The notes beneath the pieces are model-generated. The model did no database searches and had not been told where the DNA came from. It saw only the letters and a program-made list of their open reading frames with translations. Of a stretch of 64,000 bases of DNA, positions 35,953 through 44,238 are shown one piece after another. The position numbers were made by a program, and so were the translations under genes. Numbering within the stretch: position 1 is the first letter of the stretch; each line of letters begins with the position of its first letter. This DNA is from Spirochaetota bacterium (GTDB taxonomy: Bacteria; Spirochaetota; UBA4802; JAFGJZ01): positions 1 through 64,000 of the forward strand of contig JAFGRW010000132.1 in the NCBI GenBank assembly GCA_016934935.1, written 5' to 3'.

Positions 35953-36915
35953 TTGAATGATATAGTCGGACATTTTAATCAGCTTCAGCATCTTCGGTCG
36001 TTGGCTTTTTCACAAAGGCTTCCGCAGACTTTTCTTTTTTGCGGACCTGCAGGTATTGGAAAGCGAAAAGCCGCTGATTTTTTCGCGGCATTGCTTGTAT
36101 GTCAAAGAAAAGATGAGCCTCCTTGCGGGATTTGCTCCTCTTGTAAATCTTTGCAAAACGGGTCTTCTCAGGACTATATTGTTCTTGAGCCTGATGAAAA
36201 AGGACGAATTGCTGTTGGATCTGATAATGAAAACGGAACAGTTCGTTGGTTGACTCATAGATTAACTGAAAAATCTTCAAGTGGCCGCTATATCGTAATT
36301 ATTGATGGCTTAGACCGAATTAGTGAAGCTGGTCAGAATATACTGTTGAAAACTGTTGAAGAACCAGGAAAAGGAGTAGTAATAATTCAGATAAGCTCTT
36401 CAAAATCAAGGGTGCTTCCGACAATAATATCCAGATCCATGGTAATAAATTTCCATTCCTTAACAGCTGAACAAATATCAAAAATTTTAAAGACTGATCC
36501 AGAGCCTCATTCGTACGAGGATTTGGCCCTGATTGTTTCGGGAGGATCCGTTTCTGTGACAAAGGATCTTGTTGAAAAACAGATACTTCCTCCCATACTT
36601 GATATAGCCGGTGCTATTCGAGAAACAGTAATTAATAAAGCCGTATTTAATGAGAATTTATCAGACTTTGATGCTTATAATGGTGATTTTGGTTTGTACG
36701 ATATTCTTATTAATATGTTCCATTATAACATTAAACTTGTTATTCATAAAAAATTGCAGTATAACAGATATGTGGAAAATTTTTATATAGATGACTATGT
36801 ACTTTTGCAAAGATTAATAAAAAAGCTGCTCCAGTTAAAAAATGATTTAAAGTTTAATGTGAATTCAAAATATGCTTTAAAAGCCGCTTTATACGAACTG
36901 AGTGAAAATATCTAG
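35953..36915 (+). CDS. holB: DNA polymerase III subunit delta'
   Basis: The clamp-loader delta' subunit. The 320-residue protein has an N-terminal AAA+ domain with GPAGIGKRKAA (a weakened Walker A, normal for delta'), zinc-binding cysteines in PPCGICSSC, VIIDGLDRI (Walker B-like) and a helical collar. The SRC-type sensor motif reads SRS. The start is TTG, read from the frame start; the upstream ribosome-binding site is poor. It lies between yaaR and ricT as in Bacillus. Confidence 0.87.
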   Translation: MNDIVGHFNQLQHLRSLAFSQRLPQTFLFCGPAGIGKRKAADFFAALLVCQRKDEPPCGICSSCKSLQNGSSQDYIVLEPDEKGRIAVGSDNENGTVRWLTHRLTEKSSSGRYIVIIDGLDRISEAGQNILLKTVEEPGKGVVIIQISSSKSRVLPTIISRSMVINFHSLTAEQISKILKTDPEPHSYEDLALIVSGGSVSVTKDLVEKQILPPILDIAGAIRETVINKAVFNENLSDFDAYNGDFGLYDILINMFHYNIKLVIHKKLQYNRYVENFYIDDYVLLQRLIKKLLQLKNDLKFNVNSKYALKAALYELSENI

Positions 36916-37018
36916 CTGGTTATACAGGTGCAAACACTCAATTTTATCAGTAAATAATAATATGGATTTTAACTAGAAATCCAATAAGTTTATACAGTTG
37001 CTGTTAACGGAGATAATT

Positions 37019-37888
37019 ATGGAATATACATGTCTTAAAATGCGAAAAAACGATGTAATTGAGTTTGTTGAATCGAATAATATATTCTTAAAAGCGGGAA
37101 GTGTCTGCATTGCTGAAACTGAACATGGAACAGATATGGGTACTGTTCTTGAGATTAGAAAACGCATAGATATTGATCCGGCACACGTGAAGGGAAAGGT
37201 TTTAAGAGCAGCTGAAAAGGAAGATTATCTTGAGTTGCCTAAAATTGAAGAGATGGAAAACAAAGCTTTTGAAAGTTGCCGTCAAAAGGCTAAAGAAAAA
37301 AAACTGGAAATGAAGTTAGTTGGAGTCAAGGCTGTATTTGATAAAACAAAAATCATATTTTATTTCGTTGCTGAAAATCGTATTGATTTCAGAGAGCTGG
37401 TTCGAGATCTGGCTGCAGTATATCGAACCCGTATAGAAATGAGACAAATTGGAGTTCGTGATGAATCAAGGATGATCGGTGGATTCGGCCCGTGTGGCAG
37501 GTCGTTGTGTTGCACAAAATTTCAGGGAAATTTTGCCCCTGTTTCCATAAAAATGGCAAAAGAACAAAATCTTAATCTGAATTCTTTAAAGATATCGGGA
37601 ACTTGCGGGCGGCTATTATGTTGCCTTGATTACGAGTATGAAGTATATAATATGTTAAATAGTGAATTGCCTCAACAGGGCACCAAAATAAAAATACGTA
37701 ATCAGGAATATACTGTTGAATCGGTTGATACTTTAAAAGAATCTGTCAGAATATATTTCGAAGGTGCTTTTTTAAGCATAAAAAAAAGGGAATTATCTTA
37801 TAACGGAAAATCATACAGTGTAACAAATGAAGTTATAGAAAGAATAACACATCATGATGAAGAAACTGAAGATAGTTTTGGCTTATAA
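37019..37888 (+). CDS. ricT: RicT/YaaT (PSP1) family protein
   Basis: A 289-residue protein of the RicT (YaaT) family. In Bacillus RicT joins RicA and RicF, binds iron-sulphur clusters and stimulates RNase Y-dependent mRNA processing. The PSP1 domain shows RDESRMIGGFGPCGRSLCC and SGTCGRLLCCLDYEYEVY, with the conserved cysteines all present. The frame opens earlier at 36998; ATG37019 has GGAG 7 bases upstream. RicA and RicF are not in this window, so the partners may differ. Confidence 0.9.
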   Translation: MEYTCLKMRKNDVIEFVESNNIFLKAGSVCIAETEHGTDMGTVLEIRKRIDIDPAHVKGKVLRAAEKEDYLELPKIEEMENKAFESCRQKAKEKKLEMKLVGVKAVFDKTKIIFYFVAENRIDFRELVRDLAAVYRTRIEMRQIGVRDESRMIGGFGPCGRSLCCTKFQGNFAPVSIKMAKEQNLNLNSLKISGTCGRLLCCLDYEYEVYNMLNSELPQQGTKIKIRNQEYTVESVDTLKESVRIYFEGAFLSIKKRELSYNGKSYSVTNEVIERITHHDEETEDSFGL

Positions 37889-37904
37889 ATAATGTTTACA
37901 AGTA

Positions 37905-38264
37905 ATGATTAATTCCGGGTTTATCATAATAAGGTATGTTTCGAAAAAGGGGTCAATTTTACTTGTGAGAGCCGGTTTGATTGCTATGGCAATCTTTATT
38001 TTTACATTATATGAATCATGTACAACTATATCGATATTAAACCTGGAGTTTATTGAAACTGAGGAGATATTACAACTGAAAAACTCTGAAGACCTTATCG
38101 GTGTAGAAGAGGTTGTTGATCGAGAAGCTGTAAAAAATGTTCAACCGCGTATTGTTGAAAGAAACAGCAAATACAGTAAACAGCAATATGAAAAATCGAT
38201 AGAGAAATCAAAACGGAAAATAATGATAAATAATTGTCCTGCTCAATTTGCCGGGCCTGATTGA
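37905..38264 (+). CDS. Hypothetical single-pass membrane protein
   Basis: A 119-residue protein I do not recognise: one hydrophobic helix (about 18-37, LLVRAGLIAMAIFIFTLYES) followed by a charged, partly helical region rich in Glu/Lys (EIEEILQLKNSEDL, KQQYEKSIEKSKRK). No ribosome-binding site is obvious. It is short and lies between ricT and the rhomboid gene, so it may be an expressed small protein or a chance frame. Confidence 0.4.
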   Translation: MINSGFIIIRYVSKKGSILLVRAGLIAMAIFIFTLYESCTTISILNLEFIETEEILQLKNSEDLIGVEEVVDREAVKNVQPRIVERNSKYSKQQYEKSIEKSKRKIMINNCPAQFAGPD

Positions 38265-38331
38265 TTTTTTGTGTAGTTGTTAAATGATAATATGATCTTG
38301 AAATATCAAAAACATAGTAAAAGGAGATTTC

Positions 38332-39213
38332 ATGACACGTAATCCATTAATGTCTTATGTTGTAATAAAGATTGCAATACTAAATATCATATTATCATTA
38401 ATTTTGGGGTTTAACACTCCTTTTGTCACAGATTATTTAGCCTTAAATCCGGTTAGTGTCTTTTACAAAGGTTATGTTTGGCAAGTGATAACTTATATGT
38501 TTGGTCATTATAATTTTATGCATCTTTTTCTTAACATGTTTGTTTTGTTTATGTTCGGAATGCAGGTAGAAGAAGTAATGGGGAAAAAAAAGTTTCTGTT
38601 CTTTTACCTTTTTTGCGGTATTGGCGCTGGTTTAATAATTTTTGTTACTAGCTTAATTGCTTTGTATCAGACAAATGTATTAGAATATACTCTTGGTGCT
38701 TCAGCAGCTGTTTATGCTGTTTTCGTTGCGTTTGCTTTTTATTATCCTGATGCCCAGATTTTATTGTTTTTTGTTATACCCATCCGGGCAAAATATATGG
38801 TTCTTTTGTATATCGGTTTTGATCTATATTCATATATGTATCAAACCGGAAATATTTCACATACAGGTCACATCGGTGGAGTAATTTTTGCATTGATATA
38901 TTTTCTGATTTGGGGCAGATCTTCAAGAAGAGGTATCGTTTCAAAACTGGTTAATGAGGTTACCAAAAAAAATAACGAAATAAAGGAAAAGGCTGTACTG
39001 GAAAACGAGACTCAGATGAAAAAAGAGATAATTTCAAAATTGAGAAAAAATAGTAATGTTGAACATCTGACTGAAGATGAATACCAGTTTGTAAAATACT
39101 GCCATATTATGAATGATGAAAATATTAACTATGAAGGCGATATCCTTACTTTTAAGGAAATATCAAATAAACAATTTATTACCGAGGTTCGCAAACTTAT
39201 AAATCTTGATTAA
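38332..39213 (+). CDS. Rhomboid family intramembrane serine protease
   Basis: A 293-residue six-helix rhomboid. It has YMFGHYNFMHLFLNMFVLFMFG (conserved His/Asn-rich loop and helix), the catalytic serine in LGASAAVYA, and the catalytic His in HTGHIGGV. A soluble C-terminal extension of about 90 residues (EKAVLENETQMKKEI..., about 200-293) has no recognised fold. Rhomboids cleave single-pass membrane proteins. AAGGAG lies before the ATG. It converges with GSCFA, overlapping it by four bases at the stops. Confidence 0.88.
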   Translation: MTRNPLMSYVVIKIAILNIILSLILGFNTPFVTDYLALNPVSVFYKGYVWQVITYMFGHYNFMHLFLNMFVLFMFGMQVEEVMGKKKFLFFYLFCGIGAGLIIFVTSLIALYQTNVLEYTLGASAAVYAVFVAFAFYYPDAQILLFFVIPIRAKYMVLLYIGFDLYSYMYQTGNISHTGHIGGVIFALIYFLIWGRSSRRGIVSKLVNEVTKKNNEIKEKAVLENETQMKKEIISKLRKNSNVEHLTEDEYQFVKYCHIMNDENINYEGDILTFKEISNKQFITEVRKLINLD

Positions 39214-40193
39214 ACAGCAATAAAATTTTTCATCTCGTCTTCAAAAATATTTCTTTTCAGTTTCCGGCAAATACTCATCTGTTTTTGAATAGTCTTTTCG
39301 ACAAATAGTTTGTATTCCGAAGATTGTGAATCGAAAGGCTTATGTAAAAAGTTTAAATAAAGTTTCTCGCACTCTTTTGCTATTAATAAACTTTTATCGG
39401 AAAATAAACTGTTTTTGAATAAATCCCAGACATAGTCAACAGCAGTATCTGAAGGATGTGACATATCATCTTTATAAAAACGGTAATCTCTTAATTCTTG
39501 TGTAATTATCTCAAACGATGGAAAGTACCAGACTGAATCAATCCCGGATATTGCTTCGTAAATAGCACTTATAAGGGAAGCTTTACTTCGCATGTTGTCA
39601 ACCAGGCCGTTTGAATTGTGAATTACAGGACTGACTGTAAATATAATTTTAACTTTACTGTTTGTTTTCCTGATAAGACTTATAGTGTTTATGATCGAAT
39701 TCATTATTTGAGTATGAGACAAAAAATATTTTGAAAATTCCGTGTTAGGAATTTTATGACAATTGCCAACTGTAATCCCGCTCTTTATATGTTTGTAACA
39801 TAATGAGCTTCCGTAAGTTATAAGTAAAAGATTGCAGTTCTTGATAAATTCAGCACTTTTTTTTTGGTTTGTAACAATGGCGTTTGTTAAAGTATTTATA
39901 TTTTCTCCGTGAACCGAAGAGTGGTTAAGCAGAGAATAATAAATTCCATTATTTTCGTGAAATTCCGATAAACCGTCCGGTTTAACATTGTGAATAATTC
40001 TTTCTATTGATGTTTCAATGGAAACCGGATTAAATAAAATACCTGAAGGATTTTTTAAAACCTGAAAACCGTTTACATGCAATCTATTTGCAATCTCTTC
40101 ACTAAAACATGAGCCGGAGCTGAAAATTGAGTCATTATGACAAATTGTGAAATTGAAATCCGGAAGTTGAACCAAAGATCTAAAAAGCTTCAT
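39210..40193 (-). CDS. GSCFA domain protein
   Basis: A 327-residue GSCFA family protein, named for the motif, seen here as SSGSCFSEEIANRL near residue 27. It also shows LLITYGSSLCY, VIFTVSPVIHNSNG and DDMSHPSD, like an SGNH-type hydrolase fold (Ser/Gly, Asn, Asp-x-x-His). The function in bacteria is unknown, though family members often occur with envelope or polysaccharide enzymes. It overlaps the upstream PAP2 gene by four bases and is probably translated with it. Confidence 0.83.
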   Translation of the reverse strand: MKLFRSLVQLPDFNFTICHNDSIFSSGSCFSEEIANRLHVNGFQVLKNPSGILFNPVSIETSIERIIHNVKPDGLSEFHENNGIYYSLLNHSSVHGENINTLTNAIVTNQKKSAEFIKNCNLLLITYGSSLCYKHIKSGITVGNCHKIPNTEFSKYFLSHTQIMNSIINTISLIRKTNSKVKIIFTVSPVIHNSNGLVDNMRSKASLISAIYEAISGIDSVWYFPSFEIITQELRDYRFYKDDMSHPSDTAVDYVWDLFKNSLFSDKSLLIAKECEKLYLNFLHKPFDSQSSEYKLFVEKTIQKQMSICRKLKRNIFEDEMKNFIAV

Positions 40194-41176
40194 TGTAAAG
40201 CTTCTCCTTTAGGATCCAGAAAAACAAGCCGTAAACGATTAAAAAAAAGTTGAACCAAATAAAATCCAATAAATGAGAAAATGTATATTGTAAAATATAG
40301 AGCGTATAAAAGCGATACAGAATAAAATGGAGAGGTATCGAGTTTAGAAAAATGATTTATAGCAATTTTTGAAGGTATAAAAAATATAAGCATTAAAGAT
40401 GTTCCGGTTATAAAGCGTATTGTTCCTGCAAATCTGTATCTGTTATAACGTATTGAATACTTGTCTAACAGCATAACTGCTCCGCAACCAGAGCCCGCAA
40501 AAAAAGCGCTACCGGTGAAAACATCCTTTCCTAGTAAAAAAATATTTGACGAGATGAAATCATTAAAAATCATCATATTGCTTAGAGCACCAAGTGTTAT
40601 TAATAAGGAAAAAATGGTTATTGTAACTATTTTGAACTGTGAATTCATTTTTTGAAATTGATAAATGAATTGAGTGTTTTGGAATTTTATACTGCATAGC
40701 CAATAAATGCATCCTATTAAAAAACCGACAATTACCTGACTTGTCCAGTGAATACCTAAGTATATTCTTGATATACCCATTATCAATAATAAGATAAGCA
40801 TAAGTAATTTCAAAATATTGCTTATAATTTTTTTATTTGCGAATAACCAAAGAACCATTGCAGATTGTGAATGTCCCGAAGGCATTCCATACCCGATAAA
40901 ACGATTGATGTTTAAATAATTTCTAACTGAACTTTCAACCTCGAAAGGACGTGGTATACGGATTCCGATTTTCAAAATGCTATTAACAACGAAAGAAAAA
41001 GATATAAGAAGGGTAATATTTACAGCGAGTTTGTAATCGAAATAGAATAGAATAACGAGTATTAAAAGAATGTAACCATTTGATGAACCTATAAAATCCA
41101 TGAATTGGCTAACAGGTAATAAAAAAGATGGAAAGGATTGAATAACCTGAGTCATATAAATGTCAATTTGATGCAT
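40190..41176 (-). CDS. PAP2-type membrane phosphatase with altered motif 3
   Basis: A 328-residue integral membrane protein of the PAP2 lipid phosphatase family, with about eight helices. Motif 1 is KIGIRIPRP, motif 2 GMPSGHS and motif 3 SRIYLGIHWTSQVIVG. The nucleophile His in motif 3 is kept, but the Asp that normally follows (HxxxD) is Gln (HWTSQ), which may weaken catalysis. The C-terminal half has further helices without a known domain. GAGGAA precedes the ATG. The gene heads a two-gene unit with GSCFA. Confidence 0.85.
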   Translation of the reverse strand: MHQIDIYMTQVIQSFPSFLLPVSQFMDFIGSSNGYILLILVILFYFDYKLAVNITLLISFSFVVNSILKIGIRIPRPFEVESSVRNYLNINRFIGYGMPSGHSQSAMVLWLFANKKIISNILKLLMLILLLIMGISRIYLGIHWTSQVIVGFLIGCIYWLCSIKFQNTQFIYQFQKMNSQFKIVTITIFSLLITLGALSNMMIFNDFISSNIFLLGKDVFTGSAFFAGSGCGAVMLLDKYSIRYNRYRFAGTIRFITGTSLMLIFFIPSKIAINHFSKLDTSPFYSVSLLYALYFTIYIFSFIGFYLVQLFFNRLRLVFLDPKGEALQ

Positions 41177-41326
41177 AAGTTCCTCATAAAAATTTCAGGT
41201 AATCTGGATTGATTAATTTTTACCCTGCCGGTTGTTCTTATATAAACAATTAGCTTATTGTGCAAGAGAAAAAACCCACGTGTAATACGAAAATATGTAG
41301 TAAAATTGAAAATTAACTTATCAAAA

Positions 41327-41467
41327 AGGTTGCATCTGCGGGCAGTCCAGCACCACTTTGTGTTTCCAAAGTTGTGCTGGACGACCAGCAGAGGAACTTG
41401 TGAAAAATCCTATAGAATAGTCTATTAAACCATATTACTCACGGGAACATGATGTGTTTTCAAAGTT
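41327..41467 (+). repeat. Dispersed intergenic element, full copy A (hairpin plus tail)
   Basis: Starts AGGTTGC. A 16-bp stem with one C.T mismatch (41345-41360 with 41367-41382) has a six-base loop; a flanking outer stem CTGC/GCAG adds pairs. A 76-base tail follows from AGGAACTTG (41392) to CAAAGTT (41467). The same layout is found in reverse at 62113-62247, with partner-base changes that keep the stem paired. It lies in a 417-base gap without genes. Confidence 0.75.
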
Positions 41468-41593
41468 CGCTGGTGTTTATCAAAGAGATTAATAATAAAA
41501 TTTTTTACAATTATATAAAAAAGTTCAAGACATTTTAAATGAAAAAGTTATGTATCAGAGACTACAACAATATGGTTGCCTTTTGGAAAGAGT

Positions 41594-42097
41594 ATGGAAC
41601 ATTATAAAGTCAGTGTTAAGACACCTTTGGGAATTATTGAAATAATCGAGTACAATAACAAAATAAACTCGGTGCGTTTCAAGAATAAAAATGAAAATAT
41701 TTATAACAACACACCTCTTTTGACAGAGGCAAAAAAACAAATGGAAGCATACTTTAAAGGAAAACTTTTTAAATTTGATCTTCCATTGCTTTTTGAAGGA
41801 ACAGTTTTTCAAAAGAGGGTATATAGGTCTTTGCAAATGATAGAATACGGCAAAACCAAAAGTTATGGCCAGATTATTGATCCTGAAGAAAATGCAGGTT
41901 TAGGAGAAATTGAAAACAACAAAAGTAATCATTACGCTCGAGCGGTTGGAAGAGCCGTATCAAAAAATAATATAATAATTATTATACCTTGCCATAGAGT
42001 TATTAATTCTAATGGGACACTAGGCGGTTTTAGTAGCGGATTGTGGAGAAAAGTATATTTGTTAAACATGGAAAAACAATATTTTTGTAAAATATAG
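41594..42097 (+). CDS. ogt: Methylated-DNA-protein-cysteine methyltransferase
   Basis: Removes O6-methylguanine damage by transferring the alkyl group to its own cysteine. The 167-residue protein has the reactive Cys in IIPCHRVINSNG, and the helix-turn-helix and hinge residues YGKTKSYGQI and ARAVGRAVSKN. Between the last two is an insertion of about 12 residues (NAGLGEIENNKSN), not usual in the family. An in-frame TTG at 41576 is possible, but GGAAAG lies before the ATG at 41594. No Ada regulatory domain is present. Confidence 0.85.
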   Translation: MEHYKVSVKTPLGIIEIIEYNNKINSVRFKNKNENIYNNTPLLTEAKKQMEAYFKGKLFKFDLPLLFEGTVFQKRVYRSLQMIEYGKTKSYGQIIDPEENAGLGEIENNKSNHYARAVGRAVSKNNIIIIIPCHRVINSNGTLGGFSSGLWRKVYLLNMEKQYFCKI

Positions 42098-42118
42098 AAG
42101 TTCTGTCGAGTGATGAAA

Positions 42119-42970
42119 TCATTTATTAAGCCCTTTTTCATTGGAAAACAAGCGTGACAAAAGCGACACTGTTCTAGAAATAAGCATAATAAGACAAAGA
42201 AAAATCCAGTAAAGAAATAGATCTTTATTGAACGCGAAAAGCACAGAACTGATCATAATTGTTATCATGATTTTTATCAAACCGGCTTTTTTGTTCAAGG
42301 TAGATTTCTTCTTGTTTTTTTTATAAGATATTGCCTTCGATAGGGCTTTATAAAGCCTGGGATCATATTTTTTTAAGCCGCTTTTAATTAGTAATTGCCG
42401 GGATGCTCTTTTGTTATTGTTATACGCCATTTTAAGAGCTGAATGAACCAAATAATAAACATCGCTAGAACTATGAGTCAGTACATCTTCCAAAACATAG
42501 GCTTCTTTTTTAAAACCATTATTATATAAGATTATTTTGAAGTGAGTTAACAAAATAAAAAGGTTATCGTTATTAATATTAAAAGCTTTATTTATATACT
42601 GTTCGGTTTTGTTGTCGTTACCGATTATGTAAAGTAAAAAGGCATACGATGCATAGGCTTCAACGTTATCAGGTCTTATCTTTAGTACATACTTATAAAA
42701 CTCTTCGGCTTTTTTGTAATAGTTTAACTTAAAATAGATTCTTCCGGCCAGAAGAAAAATGTCAAAATCAGTATCTTTATAAATCAGTGCTCTTTTTATC
42801 GAGTTTAATGATTCATTATAATATCCAAGTAAATATTGTGATTTTGCCATCAGATAAAATACATATCCGTTTTTTTCTTTTTTGGATATTGTCTCTGTTA
42901 ATGCTAAAACAGCATTATAATCTTTGTCGACAAGATGTTTTCTGATTAATATTTTCTCTTTTAGATTCAC
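42119..42970 (-). CDS. TPR protein with C-terminal membrane helices
   Basis: A 283-residue protein with about four or five tetratricopeptide repeats in the first two thirds (for example YYNESLNSIKRALIYKDTD, YYKKAEEFYKYVLKIRPDN). Two hydrophobic segments near the end (IMITIMISSVLFAF, LYWIFLCLIMLIS) indicate a tail anchor. The start is GTG with AGGA upstream. It follows the OmpA-domain gene by five bases and is probably co-transcribed with it. The role is likely scaffolding in the envelope, but is not shown by the sequence. Confidence 0.6.
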   Translation of the reverse strand: MNLKEKILIRKHLVDKDYNAVLALTETISKKEKNGYVFYLMAKSQYLLGYYNESLNSIKRALIYKDTDFDIFLLAGRIYFKLNYYKKAEEFYKYVLKIRPDNVEAYASYAFLLYIIGNDNKTEQYINKAFNINNDNLFILLTHFKIILYNNGFKKEAYVLEDVLTHSSSDVYYLVHSALKMAYNNNKRASRQLLIKSGLKKYDPRLYKALSKAISYKKNKKKSTLNKKAGLIKIMITIMISSVLFAFNKDLFLYWIFLCLIMLISRTVSLLSRLFSNEKGLNK

Positions 42971-42975
42971 GGATC

Positions 42976-44157
42976 CTAGTTTAACTTTATTATTATATCG
43001 ACACGGCGGTTTCTTTTTCTTCCTTCAGCTGTATTGTTTTTTTCAATAGGAAATTTTTCCCCGTGTCCTATATAAGATACTTTGTCATGCTCAACTTGAT
43101 TAATAATTTCATTAGCTACATTTGATGCCCGCTTTTCTGATAATTGCTGATTATAATGAGGATTGCCAGTGTTATCCGTATGGCCTTCTACGATAATCTC
43201 TCTGTCGGGGTATTTTGCTTTAATCACTGTCAATACATCATTTAGTATTTTACGGGTTTCCGGTTTAATGTTTGCTGAGTCAAAATCGAAAAGGACTTCT
43301 CCCAAGCGAATAACAAGTCCCTTTTCGTTCTCTTCAATAGTTATATTCTTATCTTTAATATCTTTTTCAAGTTCATTTTTTTTAATGGTTTTTTCTTTTG
43401 GAGTAATAAATGGATAAATTGTATGTTTTGTGAGAATATTCATTTTCCATTCATAAGTGGTTGTTATACCGCTTTGATTAAAAATAAAAAGAATGTGATA
43501 TTTATTAAAAAAATCGAGAGGCCGGTTATTTGTAATGTCCCATTTGATTATTCCTTTGTCGGTACCTGTTATTCTTAACGGAAAGTCTTTTGGTACGGAT
43601 CCGGGTTTAATATCCTGATTTATCAGATATGAATATTCGATATGCCCTATTGTAATAGAACCGGATTTTACAGTCTCTTTCAGTGTATACTTAACCGGCA
43701 TTGTAATTGAAAAAGGTACGCTGAAAGTATCTATAATTATTTCGCCATCCATTGTCCAGGATTCACCAATACTGACTGTTTTATCGGGAAATCCGGGAAT
43801 GTGGCGTAAGTTAGGCATTAAAAATTCTTTTGGTACTTTAAAAATTCCGTTATCCTTGATCCAGAACGATGAACTGTTTTCGTCAGTTTTCTTAAAAGTC
43901 GGCTCGTTTTTCATCTTTGTGAATACAGAAAAGGTGCCGTCAACATTAAACAAGTTTCCATTATCTTTTTTGCAGGTAAGGTCAATTATGTTTCTTTCGG
44001 AATATACAGCATTAGTTTTGGCATTAATGTAAGATTCAACTTCGGCGGTTTTTAGAACTTCAAGACGATCGCCTTCATTAAGTTTCCATTTCAAATTAAT
44101 CGGATCGGCTTTGAGAGAATTAAAAAAAAGTAGTAGAATAAACAGGAATTTTTTCAT
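42976..44157 (-). CDS. OmpA-domain protein
   Basis: A 393-residue exported protein: signal peptide (about 1-18, cleavage near LKADP), a beta-rich middle region, and a C-terminal OmpA peptidoglycan-binding domain (about 275-390) with LFDFDSANIKPETRKIL, IIVEGHTDNTGN, LSEKRASNVANEII, and GRKRNRRVDI. The conserved Asp and Arg that bind diaminopimelate are present. It probably tethers the outer membrane to the cell wall. The frame opens with a TTG (44169) that overlaps the ribosome-binding site (GAGG); the ATG at 44157 is preferred. Confidence 0.82.
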   Translation of the reverse strand: MKKFLFILLLFFNSLKADPINLKWKLNEGDRLEVLKTAEVESYINAKTNAVYSERNIIDLTCKKDNGNLFNVDGTFSVFTKMKNEPTFKKTDENSSSFWIKDNGIFKVPKEFLMPNLRHIPGFPDKTVSIGESWTMDGEIIIDTFSVPFSITMPVKYTLKETVKSGSITIGHIEYSYLINQDIKPGSVPKDFPLRITGTDKGIIKWDITNNRPLDFFNKYHILFIFNQSGITTTYEWKMNILTKHTIYPFITPKEKTIKKNELEKDIKDKNITIEENEKGLVIRLGEVLFDFDSANIKPETRKILNDVLTVIKAKYPDREIIVEGHTDNTGNPHYNQQLSEKRASNVANEIINQVEHDKVSYIGHGEKFPIEKNNTAEGRKRNRRVDIIIKLN

Positions 44158-44238
44158 AATATACCTCAATAGATGTTCGGATTATAAATTAATCGAATTA
44201 AACAGAACAGAACAAATTTCTTAAAATTAGGTAAAAAT

